Source: Lacimicrobium alkaliphilum
Lineage (GTDB): Bacteria > Pseudomonadota > Gammaproteobacteria > Enterobacterales > Alteromonadaceae
NCBI RefSeq assembly: GCF_001466725.1
Contig: NZ_CP013650.1
Coordinates: forward strand, 3,038,001-3,102,000
DNA length: 64,000 nt
Reading direction: 5' to 3'
Shown: positions 46,744 through 54,893 of the stretch, one piece after another
Numbering within the stretch: position 1 is the stretch's first letter
How the letters are laid out: every line of letters begins with the position of its first letter
Made by a program: the position numbers and the translations under genes
The notes under the pieces: model-generated
The model's input: the letters and a program-made list of their open reading frames with translations, nothing else
The model's database searches: none
What the model was told of the DNA's origin: nothing

Positions 46744-48129
46744 TCAATTAGTAGTTACATTGAGTACATTGGTCACTGGCGGCTGATTACTGCCCAGCGA
46801 CACCACCTGTACAGCAGCGGAGATATCCTCTGGCAAGGCATCAACCAGCATCCTTGCGCTGACCCGGGTCGGTACACCGGGGGCGATATCCACCAAATCG
46901 CGACCATCAATTTTCAGCACCGTTCCGGCGGGGATTATTCCTTCCACCGCTTCACCCGGGGTAAAATTACCCTGTACCGCCTCTTCTGCCTGTAGCTCTA
47001 CCTTGTAGGCAACATCATAACCGGCATGGTTGTTCAGTATAATACGCTGGCGGTAACCCTGATAGTTAGTGATATAGGGCAGATCTATTCTGGCGCCATC
47101 GTAACGGATCTTACCAAAAAAGGCCGGTTGACCGCCTAAGCCCAAGTCCAGGCGATAATCGGCCCGGCGTACAGGCTGATTAGTGTCGGTGACATCCATA
47201 CAGAGCACCGGATTATCGGTCAGGGTATCCAGGCTAATATAGGTAGCCTTTTCGCCTTCCTCCGCCTCAAGTGCAATCCGGGCGCCTGAGCAATCGTTAT
47301 CCGGGTTTAAAAACAGCTCTCCTGCTGACAAGTCACCGATCACACAGGCTGTTGCTGCAGAAGTATTGGTGGTATTAACCAGCAGATCGCGAAAATCCGT
47401 AATCAGAGAGCTGTCACTGGCTTTACGCACACCCTCAGCAATCAGAAAATCCCCTCTGAACTTAGCCAGTGAGGCCAGCTCGCCGTCACTGTCACCGAGT
47501 AAAAAAGTGCCGGTTGAACGAAAGCTGGGGTTAAAACGGATAAAGTCGGTACCAAAGCCGACTTTGTGGGTAAAAGCCTCAGCAAAGACTTCAGTTAAAC
47601 CTGTAACAACCCGGGCAAGCTCTGCCTCTGTGCGGGTAATATAGGGGCCATCATTAATGGCATTAAAAGCCTTATCATAAAGGGTATAAGTAACAATCAG
47701 CGGCATGCTGATATCCAGTATTCTGAAGCGCGTAGTGGATAGTAAAAACTCGGTATCCGCATCTATCAGTCCTGGGGCCCTGACTTCAATAACGGCATAG
47801 CGGTCACCGGTAGCACCGCCCTGAGACAGCACACTGGAGTAATCAGGATTAGCCGTCAGCCCGTCAGTGGGAAGGTTGTCCAGAAGCTCACCGTTTTCCA
47901 GCTCAATGCGAATATATCTAGCGGTCTGGGAAAGTGAAAAATTGGCTCTGAACAGCAAATTAAGCTCATCGGAGCCTGCGCTTAAAAAGAGACTTCCATT
48001 ATTTTTTAATTCATTGCTGGTAAGCGCTTCTCTGGCATAGAGCAGAGTGCTGTCGGTATCCAGATTAAAAGGCGCTGACTGCAAAGGGGTAACAATAAGT
48101 AATAACAAAAAAATAGCAAAGCGTTGCAC
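46744..48129 (-). CDS. Exported protein, paralogue of the abundant surface protein next door
   Basis: 461 residues from the GTG at 48129, which has GGAGGT 6 bases upstream; in-frame ATGs further up (48165, 48201) lack one. A signal peptide QRFAIFLLLLIVTPLQSA starts the protein. Its C-terminal half is homologous to the protein at 48268: DLPYITNYQGYRQRIILNNHAGYDVAYKVE against EVPYLTTFSAYNQRVYIVNHS, and both end with a Pro-Ala-Gly-x-hydrophobic turn and similar last strands. Also shared are the SQGG segment near residue 100 and a Cys pair. Possibly a minor layer component or anchor. No membrane segments apart from the signal. Confidence 0.78.
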   Translation of the reverse strand: MQRFAIFLLLLIVTPLQSAPFNLDTDSTLLYAREALTSNELKNNGSLFLSAGSDELNLLFRANFSLSQTARYIRIELENGELLDNLPTDGLTANPDYSSVLSQGGATGDRYAVIEVRAPGLIDADTEFLLSTTRFRILDISMPLIVTYTLYDKAFNAINDGPYITRTEAELARVVTGLTEVFAEAFTHKVGFGTDFIRFNPSFRSTGTFLLGDSDGELASLAKFRGDFLIAEGVRKASDSSLITDFRDLLVNTTNTSAATACVIGDLSAGELFLNPDNDCSGARIALEAEEGEKATYISLDTLTDNPVLCMDVTDTNQPVRRADYRLDLGLGGQPAFFGKIRYDGARIDLPYITNYQGYRQRIILNNHAGYDVAYKVELQAEEAVQGNFTPGEAVEGIIPAGTVLKIDGRDLVDIAPGVPTRVSARMLVDALPEDISAAVQVVSLGSNQPPVTNVLNVTTN

Positions 48130-48205
48130 CAAACTACCTCCAGGGGACTTAAATAAATCAAACATCTGAATCAAAGACCCAGCATAACAAATTATTCTCA
48201 CCCAT

Positions 48206-48237
48206 AAAAAAAGCCTTCGCTATGCGAAGGCTTTTTT
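48206..48237 (-). terminator. Strong rho-independent terminator after the surface-protein gene
   Basis: 14-bp perfect stem (AAAAAAGCCTTCGC with its complement), loop of 3, flanked by A and T runs. It lies about 30 bases past the stop of the gene at 48268, and it also separates that gene from its paralogue downstream on the same strand. Confidence 0.93.
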
Positions 48238-48267
48238 AGGTTCGTACGACTAACTAATTAGTACTAA

Positions 48268-49620
48268 TTAGTGCAGAACGACTGTATCGGTAGTACCGTC
48301 AGACAGATTTACTGACTGAGAAGCAGCAGTCACTTCAGTTGAAACAGCTTCAACTTCGATTACTGCAGAAGTACGGGTAGTACCGCCAGACAGTGTTACG
48401 ATGTCAGTGGCTTTCAGAGCAACCATTTCACCAGCAGGAACTGTACCAGAAGCAGCAGAACCAGCCGTAGCAGTAGTACCGTCTTCAGAGGTGAAGCTCA
48501 TGGTATAAGCAGCATCGTTAGCACTGTGATTAACAATGTAAACGCGCTGGTTGTAAGCACTGAAAGTAGTCAGATATGGCACTTCGATAGAAGTCGTATC
48601 ATAAGAGATTACACCCAGAGTGTTGGTGATATCATCTTCATCAACATTAACAGAGTAGCTACCTTTAACGATTTCATCAGTAGTACCATTAACTGTTACA
48701 CAAACAGCCCAAGGAGCTGTAGTTACGTCTACCGGAGCAGCAGTAGCTGCAGCATTTTCATCACCATTGATTACCAATGCTGTTGTGTTTCCAAGTGGAT
48801 CACAATCCAGATCATCATTTAATTCCCAAGCACCAAAAGTAAAGTTACCGGAAACTGTTACAGTCTGGTTTTGCTCTAACAGGCCTGCGGCGGTTACAGC
48901 ACCACCGGCTGGGTTTACAGCGGCGGCGTTGCTGATATATTCAGCCACGTCAATTTCACCGATTTTACCTACAGTAGCACTGAAAGCATCACCGTCTGCA
49001 GTAGTAAAGGCCAGGAAGTCAGAACCCACTGTGGCTACACTCTCACCAGGAACAACGATATCCCCGGTTACTACATCTACAACTGTGGACAGCGCAGCTG
49101 AATCAGTGAACAGTGCACTGGTTTCATTTACAGCATCGGCGGCAGTTTCATAAGTAGCAACAGCAACGGTAGAAGTACCTGATGCATTCAGCAAATAGTC
49201 GGTCGCTGCAACGACGTATGTTTGAGCGGCTGGCACATCTGCGGTAGCGGCAACTTCGAAGATTACGAAATCATCACCAACAGTACCGCCTTGCGACACT
49301 GCAGCAGAAGCGTTAGCAGTCGTCAAAGTCGGAACCGCACCAAACTGAGCACCACCGCCTAATTCAACGCGAACGTACTTGGACGTACCGTTACCGATGG
49401 TAAAACCAACTTCAGCTCTAACATCAAGAATATTACCGGCGTTACCCGCTTCCAATAAACCGTCGCTGTTAATATCGCCAGCAGTGATAGATTCAGAAGC
49501 ATAAACAACTGTATCGGTTGGATCAGCTTGAGTACCAGCCGCATCCAACTTAACAACTGCATGTGCGTTCATAGTAAAAGCTGTAGCAATGGCCGCAGCT
49601 AGGATTTTTTTGTTTAACAT
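48268..49620 (-). CDS. Exported, Ala/Thr/Val/Asp-rich protein, candidate S-layer subunit
   Basis: 450 residues with a clear signal peptide (LNKKILAAAIATAFTMNAHA, cleaved before VVKLD). The mature protein is acidic, rich in A, T, V, D, with only two Cys (DLDCDPLG, AVCVT), no Lys-rich parts and many short strand-forming stretches, like bacterial surface or S-layer subunits. I prefer the ATG at 49620 (GGAG 8 bases upstream) to the one at 49635. The gene has its own strong terminator and a long leader. A marine-gammaproteobacterial S-layer protein called Slr4 has been described; homology to it is a hypothesis I cannot test here. Confidence 0.75.
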   Translation of the reverse strand: MLNKKILAAAIATAFTMNAHAVVKLDAAGTQADPTDTVVYASESITAGDINSDGLLEAGNAGNILDVRAEVGFTIGNGTSKYVRVELGGGAQFGAVPTLTTANASAAVSQGGTVGDDFVIFEVAATADVPAAQTYVVAATDYLLNASGTSTVAVATYETAADAVNETSALFTDSAALSTVVDVVTGDIVVPGESVATVGSDFLAFTTADGDAFSATVGKIGEIDVAEYISNAAAVNPAGGAVTAAGLLEQNQTVTVSGNFTFGAWELNDDLDCDPLGNTTALVINGDENAAATAAPVDVTTAPWAVCVTVNGTTDEIVKGSYSVNVDEDDITNTLGVISYDTTSIEVPYLTTFSAYNQRVYIVNHSANDAAYTMSFTSEDGTTATAGSAASGTVPAGEMVALKATDIVTLSGGTTRTSAVIEVEAVSTEVTAASQSVNLSDGTTDTVVLH

Positions 49621-49672
49621 GTATAACTCCTGCAAGAGTAACTATAGTTTTTTGTGAATCATGGCGTTGCGC

Positions 49673-49688
49673 CACCAAGTCCTTGGTG
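49673..49688 (-). promoter_or_regulatory. Hairpin in the 5' leader of the candidate S-layer gene
   Basis: Perfect inverted repeat CACCAAG/CTTGGTG around two bases, about 55 bases before the ATG at 49620. A -10-like TATTAT lies about 130 bases before the ATG (minus strand, 49749-49754) but no good -35 matches it. A stable leader hairpin would suit a long-lived, abundant mRNA. Confidence 0.35.
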
Positions 49689-50035
49689 ACTCAGCACCAG
49701 ACGACCCCTATTAAGCTACAACACACGATTGTAGTAATCAACTTTTTAATAATAGTTTTATCAGTATTAACACTAACTTACCGATTAAGTTGACCGGATA
49801 AGTTTTAGCATGCCAATAAAGATGGTGCAACTATAGAGTAAATAAGGGGTGGGAACAATGGCATCAAATGCACAAAAGCCCATCTGCTTGCTCTTTTTGA
49901 GCGTTTTTTAAACGATCCAGAGCGCAGTGATTATACCACTGTATTACCACCAATACCCTGTTTTAATTTGTGACGTTTTGATTAAGGCGCAAATAAAGAA
50001 GGAATTGGTGGTAATAGTTAAGAATAGTGTTGGTA

Positions 50036-50705
50036 TATAACGACAGAAGCAATAACGCCAACCATTTTGTCGGATTGGCCGACGTGCGGGCTGATGCTTA
50101 CCTCCGCAGTCGGAATGACACCCTTGTCGGACTGAAGTCCGACCTACAACATGAACATAAAATCCGACCTACGAAGGAATTTATTCCGACAGAGATTTAA
50201 ATACCTACCTTTGTTGAATTGAGATTGTCGGATGGATTTGTCGGATTGGCCAACGAGATGGGGTAATGCCAACCTCCGTTGGCGAATTGATACTCTTGTC
50301 GGATTGAAATCCGACCTACAAATATGGACATAAAATCCGATCTACAGCCAAACAGCTCAATACCATCTCGTAGGTCGGAATTTATTCCGACAGGCGTTTT
50401 GGTACCCTTCATCATTGTCGGATTGGCTTACATACGCGCTAATGCCCACCTCCGCTGTCGGACCATTAGCTCTTTGTCGGACTGAAGTCCGACCTACTAC
50501 ATGGACATAAAATCCGATCTACAGCCAAATAGCTCAATACCATCTCGTAGGTCGGAATTTATTCCGACAGGCGTTTTGGTACCCTTCATCATTGTCGGAT
50601 TGGCCGACGTACGGGCTAATGCTTACCTCCGCAGTCGGAATGACACCCTTGTCGGACTAAAGTCCGACCTACTACAAGGACATAAAATCCGACCTACTAA
50701 AGACG
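50036..50705 (+). repeat. REP/BIME array between gspK and the candidate S-layer gene
   Basis: No gene. Hairpins at 50126-50143, 50298-50315, 50374-50391, 50476-50493, 50551-50568 and 50651-50668 (mixture of three arm types). Two roughly 130-bp direct copies start at 50324 and 50501 (offset 177), a local tandem duplication. The gap from 49621 to about 50035 holds the leader and A+T-rich sequence without visible repeats. Confidence 0.87.
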
Positions 50706-51659
50706 TTATTCCGATAATGATTGTGGTGGTCGCTGACGCAGCCGGAAAGGATAGATGCTGCCCCGGCCGCGTTGTACTGAGGTGCTGTATTGCGCGCCAC
50801 CTTTGCTGACGCTGATAATAAAATAATTGCCGCCCAGTGGCCGATAGTTTTCCTCTGCTTCTAATAGTAAGGCTGGCTCAATACGGTACGCATCCTCGTA
50901 ACGAATAAACCATTGCCCCTGCGCCCGGCCTTCGGCCAGCCTGTCTGCCGAATCGGGCCACAGGGTTTTCCACAAAGCTAAAGGCATGGCATTAAGGTTG
51001 ATATCCGGCGTACGGCGCAAGCTGCATAAATTTACCAGTTCGGGGTGGCGCTCCAGTAACCCCTGCCAACCTGCCACTTTGTAGAGCTCGGTGCATTGTT
51101 GCAGTAAAAAATCTGCTGGTGGTGGTAATTGCTCACGCTGATAAGAATGCTGCTCGGCACCTGCGGGGCGCCGCCATGTATCACCGTCGGCATAATCGGC
51201 CAGGGTATCGGCAAAGCGTGCCTGCTCGGCATCGTTATAACCTTTACCTTGCAGCCATAATTTCAACCAGTACTGAAAGCTCGAATTGATCGGCAGCAGG
51301 CCGCTTTCATTCTGAATCGAGTAACTCAGGCCTTCTTCAGTCTGATAGGTATAACCGTCAAAGCGCAATTCATCGCCAATCACAGGAAAAAGAAACTGAC
51401 CGTCTTCGTTGCGCTCTGCTCCTTTTGCATCCCGGCCCCGGCTAATCCCGGCAAAGGTCAGGCGCTGAGTCGCAGTAAGGTAGATAAGTTCATTGGCCTT
51501 GGCGTAAACTTCAGCGCGATCCAGCATTGCCTGCTGGGAATCCTGTGCCAGGGTAAGGCGCTGCTGCATTAAACTGCTGGCCACGCCCAGCATCACCACC
51601 ATCACCACAGCCACCACCAGCACCGCCAGCAATGCCGCCCCCTGCTGTGGGGTTGTCAT
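50706..51659 (-). CDS. gspK: Type II secretion minor pseudopilin GspK
   Basis: Tip pseudopilin of the type II secretion pseudopilus. 317 residues from the ATG at 51659; a GTG at 51695 is also possible, and neither has a good ribosome-binding site. The leader is MTTPQQG then AALLAVLVVAVVMVVMLGVA, without the Glu at +5, as usual for GspK. The size and the soluble region (INSSFQYWLKLWLQGKGYND, LCSLRRTPDINLNAMPLALW) fit the family. The last gene of the minus-strand gsp set. Its TAA stop lies in TCGGAATAACG, the beginning of a repeat-like sequence. Confidence 0.88.
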   Translation of the reverse strand: MTTPQQGAALLAVLVVAVVMVVMLGVASSLMQQRLTLAQDSQQAMLDRAEVYAKANELIYLTATQRLTFAGISRGRDAKGAERNEDGQFLFPVIGDELRFDGYTYQTEEGLSYSIQNESGLLPINSSFQYWLKLWLQGKGYNDAEQARFADTLADYADGDTWRRPAGAEQHSYQREQLPPPADFLLQQCTELYKVAGWQGLLERHPELVNLCSLRRTPDINLNAMPLALWKTLWPDSADRLAEGRAQGQWFIRYEDAYRIEPALLLEAEENYRPLGGNYFIISVSKGGAQYSTSVQRGRGSIYPFRLRQRPPQSLSE

Positions 51660-51739
51660 CTGGCTCTGTTCATCAACTGACGTCACCGGTGCCACCTGTA
51701 TAAAGGAAGGGAAAAGAGTGTAAGAACCCGCTTGGCACT

Positions 51740-52354
51740 TTAGCCTCCAAACTCATAAACACCAAAGGCGGGGAGCTCGGCGGGGATATCCGCCAGCGCC
51801 GGGCGCCCGGGTTTAGCTGTGGCTATTATCCGTTCGCCGGCAATCAGGCGCACCGCCTCAGGTAGCTGTCCGTCAGTGACAGGAAATTCACTCTGCCAGC
51901 TTCCCTGATGCAAATAACTGAAGCGGGGGCGCTCGGTAAAATCCATCAGCGTCACCGAAGGGATGTCAGCACTATCAGGTTCGCCGGGGTGAGGCTGTAC
52001 ACGCTCAAATGTCAGATACCAGCCTTGCTCGCCAGATTCAATCTGCCAGATCATGGGCTGAGGAATATGCTTAGGATCATCAGGCAGGTTAAAGGAAATA
52101 AAGCGAAAACGGTCTTCATCGCCTTCGGCAAAGGCTTGCTCCGGATGGTAGAGCAACGCCCCTTTTATGCTGTTTTCGAACCAGCCTAAAGGCAACTGAG
52201 CAGAACTGTTCGCCAGGTCTTTGGCATCCAGCTTTTCAAAATTGCGCCAGGTGGTTTCCAGGCCCTGGCTCAGCAGCGTGGTGGTCAGGGCCAGAATCAC
52301 CAGCACCACCAGCATCTCAATCAGGGTAAAAGCGCGCACAGCCAAAGCGTTCAC
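51740..52354 (-). CDS. gspJ: Type II secretion minor pseudopilin GspJ
   Basis: 204 residues. Prepilin-type N-terminus ALAVRAFTLIEMLVVLVILA: cleavage before FTLIE, but the usual Gly at -1 is Ala here. Glu at +5 is present. Minor pseudopilin that joins GspI and GspK in the tip complex. The ATG overlaps the gspI stop by 4 bases. The rest (FENSIKGALLYHPEQAFAEG, MIWQIESGEQGWYLTFE) fits GspJ. Confidence 0.9.
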   Translation of the reverse strand: MNALAVRAFTLIEMLVVLVILALTTTLLSQGLETTWRNFEKLDAKDLANSSAQLPLGWFENSIKGALLYHPEQAFAEGDEDRFRFISFNLPDDPKHIPQPMIWQIESGEQGWYLTFERVQPHPGEPDSADIPSVTLMDFTERPRFSYLHQGSWQSEFPVTDGQLPEAVRLIAGERIIATAKPGRPALADIPAELPAFGVYEFGG

Positions 52355-52797
52355 TGCATAAACTCCGGCGGTTCGACATAGTCCGGGTCACGCCATTGTT
52401 TAACGATCTGTGTTTCAAATGAGGTAACAGGCCGGCCCGCTGACATCACTTGTGCCTGTATATCAAACAAGGTAACAATCCACTCAGGCTGGCGGCGCAG
52501 CAATTCATCGGTGCTCTGGCGATTAACACTGGCCTGCCATTCAAGCTCATAGGGCCCAACCTGAAACGTCCCGGCTCGTTGTTGCTGTAACGGTTCCAGT
52601 TCCAGTTGCACCACAAACTGAGAGAACACTTCCGGCAGCGATACGGCTTGTTGGATGCGTTGGGTTGAGGTTACCGCGGTACCAAACCACCCCCATACCG
52701 CGGTAAAGGTTAATGCAAGCACCACCAGTGCCACCATGGCTTCAACCAGCGAAAAGCCACTGTTGTACTGGTATTGTTGGTGTTTTGCACGGCTCAT
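52351..52797 (-). CDS. gspI: Type II secretion minor pseudopilin GspI
   Basis: 148 residues. Prepilin leader of 14 residues ending NSG, then FSLVEAMVALVVLALTFTAV with Glu at +5. Minor pseudopilin. It overlaps gspH and gspJ by 4 bases each, which implies coupled translation. Confidence 0.9.
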   Translation of the reverse strand: MSRAKHQQYQYNSGFSLVEAMVALVVLALTFTAVWGWFGTAVTSTQRIQQAVSLPEVFSQFVVQLELEPLQQQRAGTFQVGPYELEWQASVNRQSTDELLRRQPEWIVTLFDIQAQVMSAGRPVTSFETQIVKQWRDPDYVEPPEFMQ

Positions 52798-53279
52798 AAG
52801 GATGCGAAACTATCTGAATAAGATGTTCTAGACGCCTGCACGTTCGGGCGCTGCTCAAGCGTACAATAAGGCGCCATCACTTCAAACCGATAACGGCGGG
52901 GGCCCTGGCGCAGAGCTATTTCACCGCCGCGGCAGTAGCCGTTTTTCAGTACCTCAATCGGGCGAATAACATCGAGATCCAAATCTGGCGTTTCAAACTG
53001 ACTGCTGTTGGCGATAATCACGCTCCGGCCACTACGATTGGCTTTTAAGGGTAACAGCGCCAGTTCACCGGCCAGTGCCGTTCTCTGACTGGCGGCTTCC
53101 CGGGCAGCAAGCCAGGATTCCAGGCCTGGTGCCGCCACGGCTGCGATCAATCCCAGTAATACCAGCGTAACCAGCAACTCAATCATGGTAAAGCCACTGG
53201 CATGATGATGAGGGACCTTAGCTGATGGTCTGAACAGACCTGATATTGACTGAGCCGGTTTAGCCTTTAACTGGAACAT
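52794..53279 (-). CDS. gspH: Type II secretion minor pseudopilin GspH
   Basis: 161 residues. The processed part starts at FTMIELLVTLVLLGLIAAVA after a Gly. The leader before it is 29 residues, unusually long for a pseudopilin, and contains the run HHHASG. Its start overlaps the end of gspG by 20 bases, so a shorter downstream start is not available from an ATG. Function: minor subunit of the pseudopilus. Confidence 0.85.
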   Translation of the reverse strand: MFQLKAKPAQSISGLFRPSAKVPHHHASGFTMIELLVTLVLLGLIAAVAAPGLESWLAAREAASQRTALAGELALLPLKANRSGRSVIIANSSQFETPDLDLDVIRPIEVLKNGYCRGGEIALRQGPRRYRFEVMAPYCTLEQRPNVQASRTSYSDSFASL

Positions 53280-53679
53280 AACCTATTTCAGCATTAATAT
53301 CCTCACCGCCCTCTGCACCGTCTGCGCCAAGACTATACAAATAAAAGCCCTGATCAGCATTGGCGTCGAGGCGGTACTGATACTCAGTATTCCAGGGATC
53401 AAGGGGCACGGCTTCATCCAGATAAGGGCCATCCCAGTATTGTTCCACATTGGCAGGGGCCTTACGCAAATCCTGAAGGCTTTCAGGATAACGGCCTACA
53501 TCAAGGCGATAGGTTTGCAGGGCCATCTTCAGCATTTTTACCTGGGTTTCGGCAGTGCGCACTTTCGAACTGTCTACCTTGCCGAAAAACTGTGGCCCGA
53601 CTAAACCGGCCAGCAAGCCAAGTATTACCAGCACCACCAGCAGTTCAATCATGGTAAAACCGCGCTGTGTTGTCTTCAT
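53260..53679 (-). CDS. gspG: Type II secretion major pseudopilin GspG
   Basis: 139 residues from the ATG at 53679 (GGAG 5 bases upstream; a GTG two codons earlier is weaker). Leader MKTTQRG, then FTMIELLVVLVILGLLAGLV. The C-terminal loop with SLGADGAEGGEDINAEIGY is the calcium-binding region characteristic of GspG, and it identifies the locus as type II secretion rather than an MSHA-type pilus. It should form the pseudopilus shaft. Confidence 0.95.
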   Translation of the reverse strand: MKTTQRGFTMIELLVVLVILGLLAGLVGPQFFGKVDSSKVRTAETQVKMLKMALQTYRLDVGRYPESLQDLRKAPANVEQYWDGPYLDEAVPLDPWNTEYQYRLDANADQGFYLYSLGADGAEGGEDINAEIGYVPVKG

Positions 53680-53702
53680 TGTCACTCCGTTATGTAATTC
53701 AT

Positions 53703-54893
53703 TTAAATCGCTATATCTGTTGAAGCCGTGATTGCCAGCACTATGCCAAGGATCATGACTCCGATGAATACCCCGACCACCAGAATGGCAATGGGTTCCA
53801 TCAGGGTCATGACTTGTTTCATCCGTCTTTTACATGAACTGTCGTGCAAACCGGCCACGGCGTTGAGCATCTCTGCCAGTTGTCCTGTTTTATCCCCCAC
53901 TGATACCAGATTCAGTGAGGTTGAAGGCACCAGGCGAGAACGCTCCAGAGCTTCGGTAAAACTCACACCGTCTTCCACATCATCGATCATGGCCTGTGCA
54001 CGCTGGCGGCGACGGGTATAGGTACAGGATTCTGCGGCGAGTTTCAATGCCGTTACCAGATTCACCCGTGCCAGCAACATGGCAGAGCAAAGAGACGCCC
54101 AACGGGCTGCGTCCTGTTCAGCCAGCCAGGGTCCGATCACCGGCAGTTCAATGGCGATATCCATCATTCTGCGGCGCACTGCAGGGTTCATAAACACAGT
54201 TATTAACACCAGCGCAGCCGCCACAATGACCACGGCAATGGTCAGCGGTGATTCATTGGCGTACTGCCCTGCACTGAGTACGGCCCAGGCCAGTGTTGGC
54301 AATTCTTTGTCGCTGTCGAGCAAATGGCTGAATTTGGGTACCACTGCAAAGAAAATAATAAGCATGGCGGCTATACCGGCGCCGATCAACACCAGCGGGT
54401 AAGTCAGCGCACTTTTGAGGTCTCCGGCCACGGCCTGATCATAATTAAGCTGTGCAGACGCTTTGATCAGGGCCTGAGATAACTGCCCGCCCAGTTCACC
54501 GGCACTGACCAGATGGGGAACATAGGGCGGAAATGGCAGCTTACTTTCCTTAATTGCTGCAGAGAAACTCTCACCGCCTTCAATCCGACTGGCAATTGCC
54601 ATAAAGCCGCGGGACAGCTGTGGATGTTCATCGTTCTGGGCCAGCGCCCGTACCGCATCAATCAGTGCCACGCCTGAGTCGGTCAGGGTGGCCAGTTCCT
54701 GCAGGGGTATCACCAGATCAGAGACTTTGACCCGCCGGCCTTTTTTTTGCAATTTCGCCGCGGGATTAACGGCAAACACCTCAATGCGCTTTTCCGCCAG
54801 TTGACGTATGGCCTCCTGACGACTGACCGCCTCGATATCGCCTTCAATACGCTGTTGTGAGGCCTGTTCAATGCCCTGATAACGGAATTTCAT
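53703..54893 (-). CDS. gspF: Type II secretion inner-membrane platform protein GspF
   Basis: 396 residues with two T2SSF repeats, three membrane helices (about 160-190, 215-240 and the C-terminal VVGVFIGVMILGIVLAITA) and cytoplasmic regions that contact GspE and GspL. Typical motifs include LATLTDSGVALIDAV near 75 and SVGDKTGQLAEMLNAVAG. It overlaps gspE by 4 bases. Confidence 0.94.
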   Translation of the reverse strand: MKFRYQGIEQASQQRIEGDIEAVSRQEAIRQLAEKRIEVFAVNPAAKLQKKGRRVKVSDLVIPLQELATLTDSGVALIDAVRALAQNDEHPQLSRGFMAIASRIEGGESFSAAIKESKLPFPPYVPHLVSAGELGGQLSQALIKASAQLNYDQAVAGDLKSALTYPLVLIGAGIAAMLIIFFAVVPKFSHLLDSDKELPTLAWAVLSAGQYANESPLTIAVVIVAAALVLITVFMNPAVRRRMMDIAIELPVIGPWLAEQDAARWASLCSAMLLARVNLVTALKLAAESCTYTRRRQRAQAMIDDVEDGVSFTEALERSRLVPSTSLNLVSVGDKTGQLAEMLNAVAGLHDSSCKRRMKQVMTLMEPIAILVVGVFIGVMILGIVLAITASTDIAI

